A stretch of 24,905 nt of DNA from positions 1 through 24,905 of IMG/VR virus record IMGVR_UViG_3300019755_000014; one strand, 5' to 3'. The translations under genes and the position numbers were made by a program. Source of the stretch: a virus. A model generated the notes under the pieces. It saw only the letters and a program-made list of their open reading frames with translations, was not told the DNA's origin and searched no databases. Of this stretch, positions 13,960 through 20,500 are shown one piece after another. Numbering within the stretch: position 1 is the stretch's first letter; the number at the start of each line of letters is the position of its first letter.

Positions 13960-14931
13960 CTAATACTTGATGCAATACATCATTGCTATATTTCGTGGTC
14001 TAGGTGTACCAAACCAATTTGCAATTGAAGGTAATGATTGTTTTGAATAATGACCACTTGTAGAATCTCCATTTAAGATTATTAAGTCATTTGGTACATC
14101 ACTTAAATCTGGTGTTTCAAGACCAATCGTTTTTCTATTATTATGTAAGATATTTTGAGTTGTACCATTGTAAGTATCTTGATTATCATTACCTGCAATT
14201 AATGAACCTTTTTGATATGTACCAATAATACGACCTGCATCAATACCACGACCACTATCAAAACCTCTTATAAACTCCCCTCTTAAATCAGGAATATTAA
14301 AAGTTGTACTTCCATCACCTGCACCGTAAACAGTACCTATTGCATCAAACAAATCACTATAAAGATCTCTTGATAATTCAGCACCATTACACTCTAAAAA
14401 ACCATCAGGTACTACAGAAGTAGGTACTGTTATAATTGTTGATTTTGGTAAAGCTTTTGTTAAAACTTGCTCTAAATTGTTATTTTCAAGCTTATCAGAA
14501 TTTAAACTGTGCTTAGAACTCCCACTTTTAACAATATTGATAAGTATATTTTCTGCTTCTGTAATTGTGATATACTCATCTTTTTTAAACACGATTGTTG
14601 AAGCATCCCCACTAATAGTAAGTTTTACTTCCTGCTCTCCACCAATACCTGTTACAAATTTAATAGGTTGTGTTGGAACTGTACAAACTATTACATCATC
14701 ATCAGTTTGTAGTAAAATACCACTATTCCAAGATGTAAAGTTATCCTCTTTTGGGATGATAATAGAAGCTGTTAAAATACCATTAGTATCAAAGAACACA
14801 CTATGAATATCAGCTGTATAATAAAGCTCTCCATTTTCATCAACCAAACTAAATTTAGTAATATCACTAAATAATTTGTCTTTTAAAAGTTGTATTCCAT
14901 CTGCATGAGGAACTGCAACTAAACCGTCCAT
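13960..14931 (-). CDS. H: Tail fibre with tail-collar domain (receptor binding)
   Basis: A 323-residue tail fibre, placed after gpI as in P2. The C-terminal half carries the phage tail collar motif: GFLECNGAELSRDLYSDLFDAIG, then FNIPDLRGEFIRGFDSGRGID, and the final RPRNIAMMYCIKY. The N-terminal part (about 1-170) is strand-rich and would attach to the baseplate. It probably recognises the surface receptor and so sets the target range. It is short for a P2 H (669), suggesting a stubby fibre. The ATG overlaps the gpI stop by 13 bp, and AGGAGGTG is a strong ribosome site. Confidence 0.85.
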   Translation of the reverse strand: MDGLVAVPHADGIQLLKDKLFSDITKFSLVDENGELYYTADIHSVFFDTNGILTASIIIPKEDNFTSWNSGILLQTDDDVIVCTVPTQPIKFVTGIGGEQEVKLTISGDASTIVFKKDEYITITEAENILINIVKSGSSKHSLNSDKLENNNLEQVLTKALPKSTIITVPTSVVPDGFLECNGAELSRDLYSDLFDAIGTVYGAGDGSTTFNIPDLRGEFIRGFDSGRGIDAGRIIGTYQKGSLIAGNDNQDTYNGTTQNILHNNRKTIGLETPDLSDVPNDLIILNGDSTSGHYSKQSLPSIANWFGTPRPRNIAMMYCIKY

Positions 14932-15491
14932 ATTACACCTCCTGTGATGTTAAGATTTAAGCTCCCGTTGAAGCTTAGATGGTTTTTTAATTTGATATTT
15001 ATAACTGCACCCCCACTATTTGATATATTTCCTGCAACTAAAGGATATTTGACATCAAATCCCATGAATTTGCTTCTTACATTCTTAGCAGTTCTAATCA
15101 GCCTATTAGAAACAGAAAACAATCTCTCATCATATTTAGTGTCATCATTTCTTACATCTACAGAAACACCAAACTGACCTTTTTTAAATCTCTCTTTATC
15201 TTCAAACCACTCTACGAGTTGAGCATTATCAAACAGAACATTAACTGCATCTTCTACAGCTCCAACCGTTCCATTAGCTTTTTTACTAAATGTTTTAAGA
15301 TATGTTCTAGCTTCACTCTCAGCCATATTGTCAATATTTGCACCTTTGATAATTGCTAAGTGTGGTAAAAGTGAAATATTGCAAGTTAAAGGATCAATTT
15401 TTAAATCACTATAATTAACCTGTGAACGACCATCTAAAAGCTCTGCAAATTGTTGATCTTTAAGAGATGTATTTTTTGGAAGCAAACTCAT
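14919..15491 (-). CDS. I: Baseplate/tail protein I (P2 gpI-like)
   Basis: A 190-residue tail protein I. The conserved opening LLPKNTSLKDQQFAELL and the SLLPHLAIIKGANIDNMAESEARTYLK-type segment (LLPHLA at about 41-46) are typical, as is the VGAVEDAVNVLF stretch. It is a wedge component linking J to the fibre. It overlaps the J stop by 4 bp (ATGA) and the fibre start by 13 bp. Confidence 0.84.
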   Translation of the reverse strand: MSLLPKNTSLKDQQFAELLDGRSQVNYSDLKIDPLTCNISLLPHLAIIKGANIDNMAESEARTYLKTFSKKANGTVGAVEDAVNVLFDNAQLVEWFEDKERFKKGQFGVSVDVRNDDTKYDERLFSVSNRLIRTAKNVRSKFMGFDVKYPLVAGNISNSGGAVINIKLKNHLSFNGSLNLNITGGVIWTV

Positions 15492-16597
15492 ATCTGTGCC
15501 TCCCTATATGTAAAGTTAATTGATTTTATTTTGATGATCTGTTTATTTGTTGCAAGTACATCTTTAAACTCACTATTAACTTTATATACACCATCTATAT
15601 GACACTTTCTTACAAAATCAGACTGTACAAAGTCCTGACCGATAAAAAAAGAATTATTTAAATTTGCTTTGATTGTTGTATCAATCTCTGACTGTTTTAG
15701 TAAATCAAACAATTCAATATCAGCAGTAAGATCAACCTCTATAATTTCAGCAGGTAAGATATTTAATTCATCTCCAAGAGGTCGTGTATATTTTGCATTA
15801 CAATTTTCATAAGCTCTTTGGATCATTGCATCATCTACAATATCAAATGAAGCAATATAAATATTAACTTCTAATGGTTCATTGTCATTTGGGATTGACA
15901 CATCATCTATACGACTATCTGAGCTATAAACAAAGTATTTATAAGCCTCTTCACTTCCTGCAGTTGAATATTTATCATTAGAAGCAATAATTCTTAATCT
16001 GTATCTTTCATCATCTTCTTGATCAGAACCATTATTAAAAATATCAAGCTGTTTAGCTTCAAGTGAAAAAGTAAGCTCTGTCACTATATTTTCAGTTTTA
16101 ACCTCACTTTGGTAAACATACTCTTCAAGCTCTACTTTTACAAGTGCTGTTAATTCCCCTGCTTTGATGATTACATTATCAGATACAATTGCACTGTATT
16201 TATCATCATCACTATTTAAAACTAAACCTTTTGGTATCGTTATATCTGTAGTACCTGCAGTTAAAAGTTTAAACTCAAAGTTAGTGTATGGATATTCCCC
16301 TAAGTCTCTAAATACCTTTAGTTCTGCTCCTAGATTGTCTAAATCTGAACCTGTAGCAGTTGTTAAAAGTAACTGTTTGATTGTTTCGTTTTTATCAGCT
16401 TGATTGTGTAACTGTCTAAGTGTAAGTACTCTTAACTTTTTCATGTATGGATCAGATTCTAAAGGAAGCCAATCATTACCAAGTATCTCTTTAGCTAAAG
16501 CGACATTCTCAGCTAATAATTCATCAAAGCTTTTATTTTCAAACCCTGTAGGCTCTTGTAAAGAAGAAAGTTGATCTAATAAATCTTTATACATCAA
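15488..16597 (-). CDS. J: Baseplate wedge protein J (gpJ-like)
   Basis: A 369-residue baseplate J/gp6-like protein that forms the wedge ring of the contractile baseplate. Recognisable features are a helical N-terminus with ENVALAKEILGNDWLPLESDP, TGSDLDNLGAELKVFRD, the DDERYRLRIIASNDKYSTAGSEEAYKYFVYS segment at about residues 195-226, and a strand-rich C-terminus. P2 J is 302 residues, so this is somewhat long but within the family. It overlaps W by 11 bp. Confidence 0.88.
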   Translation of the reverse strand: MMYKDLLDQLSSLQEPTGFENKSFDELLAENVALAKEILGNDWLPLESDPYMKKLRVLTLRQLHNQADKNETIKQLLLTTATGSDLDNLGAELKVFRDLGEYPYTNFEFKLLTAGTTDITIPKGLVLNSDDDKYSAIVSDNVIIKAGELTALVKVELEEYVYQSEVKTENIVTELTFSLEAKQLDIFNNGSDQEDDERYRLRIIASNDKYSTAGSEEAYKYFVYSSDSRIDDVSIPNDNEPLEVNIYIASFDIVDDAMIQRAYENCNAKYTRPLGDELNILPAEIIEVDLTADIELFDLLKQSEIDTTIKANLNNSFFIGQDFVQSDFVRKCHIDGVYKVNSEFKDVLATNKQIIKIKSINFTYREAQI

Positions 16598-16916
16598 AAA
16601 CCCCTTTTATTGAATAGAATCCAATATATACATTAAAATATATTTTCCCACTACTTGCAGAACTTACATCAACTAAAGCATTTTTATAAGTCAATCTTGG
16701 ATCATGTTTACAAGCATCTTTCAAACATCTTTTAAAATCAATTATCCATGAACTGTTAAAGCTTCTATGCTTCAATTTATGAGCATCAGTTCCATAATCA
16801 GGTTTACCAATCACAGAACCCTTTGGAGTGTTAAATGCATCTATAAAACTATCCTCTGCACTTACTTGATAACCATCCATTCCAAGTGGTAAATTACTAC
16901 TTAATATTTGTATCAT
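16587..16916 (-). CDS. W: Baseplate protein W (gp25-like)
   Basis: A 109-residue gpW/gp25-family baseplate wedge protein. The segment AFNTPKGSVIGKPDYGTDAHKL at about residues 28-49 is the family hallmark (TPKGS followed by G-x-x-DYGT). The following WIIDFKRCLKDACKHDPR helix fits as well. P2 W is 115 residues. It links the central hub to J wedges. ATG overlaps the preceding small gene. Confidence 0.86.
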   Translation of the reverse strand: MIQILSSNLPLGMDGYQVSAEDSFIDAFNTPKGSVIGKPDYGTDAHKLKHRSFNSSWIIDFKRCLKDACKHDPRLTYKNALVDVSSASSGKIYFNVYIGFYSIKGVFDV

Positions 16917-17098
16917 GATGCAACCACCTTATGTGATCCATTTGATGAACCACCACTTACATTTGCTTGAACATCAGAATTAAGATATTTTTGAACAGCT
17001 TTTGCAAGTGCCTCAGCTAATTTATCGTTCATGTCAGTTTCTTTGAAACCAACTGCTTTCATTTCATCTTTGATATTTTGTTTTAGTATAGAACTCAC
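16913..17098 (-). CDS. Small helical protein between V and W, 61 residues
   Basis: Not recognised. A short helical protein (MSSILKQNIKDEMKAVGFKETDMNDKLAEALAKAVQKYL...) with a Gly/Ser-rich tail ending HKVVAS. It overlaps the V stop and the W start by 4 bp each, so translation is coupled to the baseplate genes. P2 has no gene between V and W. It may be a baseplate-assembly helper or spike-associated peptide; that is position-based. Confidence 0.6.
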   Translation of the reverse strand: MSSILKQNIKDEMKAVGFKETDMNDKLAEALAKAVQKYLNSDVQANVSGGSSNGSHKVVAS

Positions 17099-17664
17099 AT
17101 CGTAGCCTTTACAGTAGAACTTCCATTGCTACAAGGTAAACCTGTAAGATTACAGATAGAATCATCAGTTTGTACACCTGTACCACCAAGACCATTATTA
17201 ATATCTTTACTATCAATATTTACCTGTTTAGCTTTGAGGTTAGAAGTATCACACTCAGCATTTATAATTTTTGCTTTTAGATTTACATTTTTAGCAGTTG
17301 TGATCGTGATTTCACATGGAGTATCTAAAGAGATCTCTTTAGTTTTAGTATCATGTATATAAGTAGTACCATCTTCAAACTCTTTATAAAATTTATTTTC
17401 ATCTACACCTGCAGGAAGTGGAATATCTTTATAAGTAAGGTTTCTATCTACAAAACCATCTTCATTCTCTCCAAAAGGATTAAATACAATAACTTGATCT
17501 TTAATTCTTACAGGTATATGCTCCACTAAAGAAAGAGAAGCTTTTGTTTTTACAGGCAACCAATTAGTAACTCTGTTATCTACATTAACCTTTACTTCAA
17601 GCTTTTTACCACTTGATAAAGTTGTGTATCTAAACTCAGTTATTAATCCGTACTGTATATTCAT
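17095..17664 (-). CDS. V: Baseplate assembly protein V / central spike
   Basis: A 189-residue gpV-like protein that forms the trimeric spike of the baseplate. The OB-fold N-terminal region includes VNVDNRVTNWLPVKTKASLSLVEHIPVRIKDQVIVFNPFGENEDGFV (in parts: NRVTNWLPVKT, KDQVIVFNPFG). The C-terminal half is a beta-helix-like repeat region with alternating Ile/Val/Asn/Lys, and ends in the tail CNLTGLPCSNGSSTVKATM. P2 V is 211 residues and its spike tip binds iron through histidines; I see no matching HxH here. Two cysteines near the C-terminus may instead hold the tip. Confidence 0.84.
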   Translation of the reverse strand: MNIQYGLITEFRYTTLSSGKKLEVKVNVDNRVTNWLPVKTKASLSLVEHIPVRIKDQVIVFNPFGENEDGFVDRNLTYKDIPLPAGVDENKFYKEFEDGTTYIHDTKTKEISLDTPCEITITTAKNVNLKAKIINAECDTSNLKAKQVNIDSKDINNGLGGTGVQTDDSICNLTGLPCSNGSSTVKATM

Positions 17665-17668
17665 TTTT

Positions 17669-18025
17669 TTACTTTTGTTTTTGAAGTTCTAAAACTAACT
17701 GTATATTGCTATGTAGTTGATCCATTCTGTTAGCTACACCGATGTAGCACTCTTTTGTATTTGCTCGTTCAACTTCTAAAGTTTCATTTAAAAGCCCTAC
17801 AATTTCCTTATGCTGTTTTTGGCTCTCTTGGTACATAACAATAAATTCTTTTTGATTGTCAGCAGTTTTTTTAATTGCCTCTCCAAGCTCTTTATCGCTC
17901 TTTTTATCTTTTAAGATGTACCAAACTAGCAGACCTGTAACAATCAATAAAACAACCACCGTAATTCCTAAAACACCATAATCAAAATATGCACTTGCTG
18001 TCTCAGATAAAAGTTTATTTGGCAC
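17669..18025 (-). CDS. Membrane protein, holin-like, first gene of late operon
   Basis: A single transmembrane segment (VLGITVVVLLIVTGLLVWYIL) near the N-terminus is followed by positive residues KDKKSDK and a long charged coiled-coil-like tail. Positive residues after the segment suggest N-out, C-in, as in BhlA/UviB-like holins. An inner-membrane spanin is the alternative. I chose GTG at 18025 because AGGGGAT lies 5 nt upstream; a TTG at 18067 would extend 14 residues but has no ribosome site. The gene lies 4 bp before gpV and probably makes the opening for the endolysin encoded at the far end of the same operon. Confidence 0.6.
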   Translation of the reverse strand: MPNKLLSETASAYFDYGVLGITVVVLLIVTGLLVWYILKDKKSDKELGEAIKKTADNQKEFIVMYQESQKQHKEIVGLLNETLEVERANTKECYIGVANRMDQLHSNIQLVLELQKQK

Positions 18026-18036
18026 TTGATCCCCTA

Positions 18037-18161
18037 AAATATTTTTATAATAGATGTATTTTGTCAAAATGGAGATTGATTAATCAATATACTTTTTTGT
18101 AAATAGTTTTACGATACAATCGGAGATATCACATCGTTAAAAAAAGCGATAAAGGATCTAA
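18037..18161. promoter_or_regulatory. Divergent promoter region: late operon (-) and exported protein (+)
   Basis: Between the two divergent genes lies a perfect 14-bp palindrome ATTGATTAATCAAT (18075-18088). On the - strand a -10-like TATAAA (18044-18049) precedes the holin-like gene, putting the palindrome centre about 45 bp upstream of the likely start, a usual activator position. On the + strand, GATACAAT (18113-18120) can serve as -10 and AAAGGAT is the ribosome site of the gene at 18162. The 19-bp repressor palindrome is absent here, so the late operon may be controlled by another factor. Confidence 0.45.
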
Positions 18162-18608
18162 ATGAAAACAAGTACAAAATTCTTTTTAGGTGCAGTTGGT
18201 TTTTTTGCTGTAATTATGTTAATAATTCCAAGTGAAGAGACAACAGATCAAACACCTGTTAAAAAAGAAATTATCCAAGAACCTGTACAGGATGTAAAAT
18301 ATAATAAAAATGATGGAGCTTTAGTTAAAAGTTTTGCTTATTCATTACAAGCAGGTTTAATGTGTGATGATCTCAAAATGAGACTTGATACAGAGAATAA
18401 AATTAAAGATAAAATTGGTACAGATACAAGGCAAGGAACTTACAATAAAGACTATATGCAAGGATTAAATATAGCCCTATCTGATAATGAAAAAGGTTTA
18501 TTATGTAAGGAAGCTTGGAGTCATTTTGGTTGTAGTGGAGATATTGAAGCAAATCTTTTACAACAAAACCCTATGACAAATCCAAATGCCGAACTATGTC
18601 AATATTAA
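18162..18608 (+). CDS. Exported or membrane-anchored protein with four cysteines
   Basis: Not recognised. A 148-residue protein with an N-terminal hydrophobic anchor (KFFLGAVGFFAVIMLII at about 6-22), an acidic/proline linker, and a C-terminal globular part with four cysteines (LMCDD, LLCKE, FGCSG, LCQY) that could pair in the periplasm. It is transcribed away from the late operon and overlaps the repressor stop at its end. Such genes beside a repressor are often passenger (moron) genes expressed in the lysogen, such as exclusion or host-modifying proteins. An immunity protein protecting the host from its own particle is a further possibility; no direct evidence. Confidence 0.6.
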   Translation: MKTSTKFFLGAVGFFAVIMLIIPSEETTDQTPVKKEIIQEPVQDVKYNKNDGALVKSFAYSLQAGLMCDDLKMRLDTENKIKDKIGTDTRQGTYNKDYMQGLNIALSDNEKGLLCKEAWSHFGCSGDIEANLLQQNPMTNPNAELCQY

Positions 18609-19291
18609 GACTTTAAAATTCTACCCACTACTATTCCCACAATATCTAAGAACTCCTGAGTTTCACTAGACTTTATTGTCTCAGGAGGATAAGCCTTATT
18701 ACAAGATGATATTATAATATCTCCATTACTTCTAAAAGAAAGATTTTTAACCATTGCTCCGTTTACGGTTGTAATGATATATTTACCATCTGAATAATTA
18801 TATTTTCCCTCTTCAAGTGGTGCAAACAATACTATGTCACAACAATCAACATAAGGACTCATACTATCTCCTACAACAGTAAGACCTTTTATATCATGAT
18901 CCTGATAAGCTTTTTTAATTGTATAATTATCTACATACAAATAGTCAACAGTTTCCACCTTTTCAATAATTCCTGCACTTCCTGCACCAACATATCCATC
19001 TAATAAACTGATCTTTTTTGTATGCTCCACCATATTAGTAAAATTTGGGATTTCCTTTTCTACTATTTTGCTTATTGCCTCATTACTATCATTAAATAAA
19101 AATTGTTCAGGTATGTCTAATATATCAGCAATTGCTCCTATTACTTCAAGTTTTGGATTAGTTCCTTTTTCCCATTTTCCAACATTGTCTTTTGTATAAT
19201 TGCTACCTATAAGATCATTGATTCTAATAGCTAGTTCACCCTGATTTAATTTCTTTAAAACCCTATATTTTTTTAAATTTATACCAAACAT
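18605..19291 (-). CDS. LexA/CI-like repressor with S24 peptidase domain
   Basis: A 228-residue phage repressor. Residues 1-62 form a HTH_XRE DNA-binding domain (KKLNQGELAIRIND... and NVGKWEKGTNPKLEVIGAIADIL). The C-terminal S24 domain has Ser143 in GDSMSP and Lys182 in AMVKNL, the self-cleavage dyad. A cleavage site is likely at VGAGSAG near Ala103-Gly104. RecA-stimulated self-cleavage after DNA damage would then induce the lytic genes. The gene faces the Cro-like gene, and a 19-bp palindrome between them should be its operator. AAAAGG is the ribosome site. Confidence 0.88.
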   Translation of the reverse strand: MFGINLKKYRVLKKLNQGELAIRINDLIGSNYTKDNVGKWEKGTNPKLEVIGAIADILDIPEQFLFNDSNEAISKIVEKEIPNFTNMVEHTKKISLLDGYVGAGSAGIIEKVETVDYLYVDNYTIKKAYQDHDIKGLTVVGDSMSPYVDCCDIVLFAPLEEGKYNYSDGKYIITTVNGAMVKNLSFRSNGDIIISSCNKAYPPETIKSSETQEFLDIVGIVVGRILKS

Positions 19292-19314
19292 AATAAACCT
19301 TTTTTAGTTGTATA

Positions 19315-19333
19315 TGTATAATTATATTATACA
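19315..19333. promoter_or_regulatory. Repressor operator in the divergent repressor/Cro region
   Basis: A 19-bp palindrome TGTATAAT-TAT-ATTATACA with 8-bp arms identical to those at 4366-4384. It contains TATAAT-like -10 boxes on both strands, so protein bound here would affect both the repressor promoter and the Cro-like promoter. Single arms recur nearby at 19375-19382 and inside the repressor gene (19194-19201, 18920-18927); these may be half-sites or chance in AT-rich DNA. Confidence 0.75.
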
Positions 19334-19365
19334 TTAGTCTTATTATATTCCGTTTTAGCTATGAA

Positions 19366-19623
19366 ATGAATTTAATTATACATAAAGGAGAATTTTATTA
19401 TACTCATTTCATGAAAAATGAAAATTTTGATATTATCCTAAATATACCAGCAACAGACTTAGCAAAAACGAGTGGAGTAACAAGAGATCAAGCACAAAAA
19501 TACAAAGCAGGGAAGAGCGTTCCGAGCCTTGCAAGAGCTGTATTACTTGAAGATACTTATAACATTCCTCCAAGATTATGGATACAACTTAAAAACCATG
19601 TGGAGAATAATGAAAATGTATAG
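19366..19623 (+). CDS. Cro-like HTH protein
   Basis: A HTH_XRE-type protein of 85 residues from this ATG, or 70 from the in-frame ATG at 19411. AAAGGAG at 19384-19390 is too far from 19411 and inside the longer version, so the start is uncertain; a leaderless start at 19366 is possible since a -10-like TATTATATT lies about 20 bp upstream. The HTH reads DLAKTSGVTRDQAQKYKAGKSVPSLARAVLLEDTY. It is divergent from the CI-like repressor across the operator, the place of Cro. It would counteract the repressor during the lytic switch. Confidence 0.72.
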   Translation: MNLIIHKGEFYYTHFMKNENFDIILNIPATDLAKTSGVTRDQAQKYKAGKSVPSLARAVLLEDTYNIPPRLWIQLKNHVENNENV

Positions 19624-20080
19624 TACATCAGATATTGCATCTTTTTTAAATACTGATCGACAAAATGTAAATTATTACATTAGAAGAGGTTATTTAGAAG
19701 CTGTAATGGTAGATGGAGAATACGAAATTACTCAGCAGTCTTATTTTTCTTTTAGAGATAAATATTATGATACAGACAAAAGAAACTCGAGCAGAGGCAT
19801 TGCAAAGAAATTATCAGATGAACAGGTGGAACTTCTATCACTAATAATTAACGATACTAAAGATCACAGTATTTCATTTGATGAATTTAAAAACAAATAT
19901 CAAAATAAATCAGACCTAATCCCCCAAATACAAGAATTTATCATATATAAAAGAGATCATTGTATAAGATATGACAATGATAATAAAGGCTACAGATATG
20001 CAAAATTAGCTCAAATGTATGGATTAAAAGAGATAACAATTAAGACAATAGTCAATCAAAATAAAAGGAGTGATTTTTAA
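19610..20080 (+). CDS. Putative HTH DNA-binding regulator, 156 residues
   Basis: Starts MKMYSTSDIASFLNTDRQNVNYYIRRGYLEAVMVDG, a winged-helix/MerR-like or excisionase-like HTH in the first 35 residues. The remainder is helical and charged, with a possible second HTH-like segment near the C-terminus (GYRYAKLAQMYGLKEITIKTIVN). ATG at 19610 is supported by TGGAG and overlaps the Cro-like gene by 14 bp; longer in-frame reading is a shadow of that gene. It probably works in the early lytic operon like CII or a late activator; the function is not known. It could be the missing activator of the late operon. Confidence 0.65.
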   Translation: MKMYSTSDIASFLNTDRQNVNYYIRRGYLEAVMVDGEYEITQQSYFSFRDKYYDTDKRNSSRGIAKKLSDEQVELLSLIINDTKDHSISFDEFKNKYQNKSDLIPQIQEFIIYKRDHCIRYDNDNKGYRYAKLAQMYGLKEITIKTIVNQNKRSDF

Positions 20081-20083
20081 TTT

Positions 20084-20160
20084 AGTTTAACATACTGTAC
20101 TATAATTTGAGTATAGTTTATGTAAGTTTAAGTAAATCGTGTGTATAATTTTTAAAATAT
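20084..20160. promoter_or_regulatory. Control region upstream of RHH gene
   Basis: Three copies of AGTTTA-type repeats (20084, 20115, 20125), the last two one helical turn apart, and a small inverted repeat ACTATA-N7-TATAGT (20099-20117). An extended -10 box TGTGTATAAT ends at 20149. Such phased repeats fit autoregulation by the ribbon-helix-helix protein encoded just downstream. Pattern seen; binding inferred. Confidence 0.4.
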
Positions 20161-20182
20161 AAATCAAACCAAAGGATTTTAC

Positions 20183-20386
20183 ATGGGTGGAGATAAATAC
20201 ACAGTACCTGAGAATGAAGCTCTTTTTCCTGTTAAATACAAGAAAAAAAGAGTTAATTACTCAATCAGCGAAGATTTAGTACACGATTTTAATACTTACA
20301 CAGACAAAGAGAACTTAAATAAGTCAGCTGTAATGGAAACTTTTATGAGAAACTTTTTAATTCAATCAGGAGTTAGAAAGGCATAA
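20183..20386 (+). CDS. Ribbon-helix-helix protein (CopG/Arc-like)
   Basis: A 67-residue protein with an RHH fold: beta-strand KRVNYSISEDL (about residues 23-33) followed by two helices in HDFNTYTDKENLNKSAVMETFMRNFLIQSG (about 34-62). CopG-like proteins of this size control plasmid replication genes or their own promoters. It lies between repeats upstream and the replication operon downstream, separated by a terminator, so a copy-number or replication repressor role is reasonable. AAAGGAT precedes the start. Confidence 0.68.
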   Translation: MGGDKYTVPENEALFPVKYKKKRVNYSISEDLVHDFNTYTDKENLNKSAVMETFMRNFLIQSGVRKA

Positions 20387-20390
20387 AAAA

Positions 20391-20420
20391 AGGCAGATTT
20401 AAAAAATCTACCTAGTTTTT
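20391..20420 (+). terminator. Intrinsic terminator after RHH gene
   Basis: Stem AGGCAGATTT / AAATCTACCT (10 positions, one C-A mismatch) with a 3-nt loop, followed by TAG and TTTTT at 20416-20420. It closes the RHH transcript and isolates the replication promoter downstream. Confidence 0.72.
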
Positions 20421-20424
20421 ATTT

Positions 20425-20500
20425 GTAGCTATAAAGCTTGTTTGACTGCTCGTATTATAGCTACTTATAAATTAAACTTAATTTAAAATAGGATAATAAT
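20425..20500 (+). promoter_or_regulatory. Promoter of replication operon with flanking inverted repeat
   Basis: TTGACT (20442-20447), 17 bp, TTATAA (20465-20470) make the best sigma70-type promoter in the window. A perfect 10-bp inverted repeat GTAGCTATAA (20425-20434) / TTATAGCTAC (20455-20464) flanks the -35 box, with the right arm filling the spacer. A bound dimer would block RNA polymerase, so it is a candidate operator, perhaps for the RHH protein. AGGAT precedes the primase ATG. Confidence 0.6.

Noticed and set aside
18062-18067. TTGACA as -35 box, or TTG as start codon, for the holin-like gene
   Set aside because: No -10 lies at 16-18 bp, and there is no ribosome site before TTG 18067; GTG at 18025 with AGGGGAT is better.
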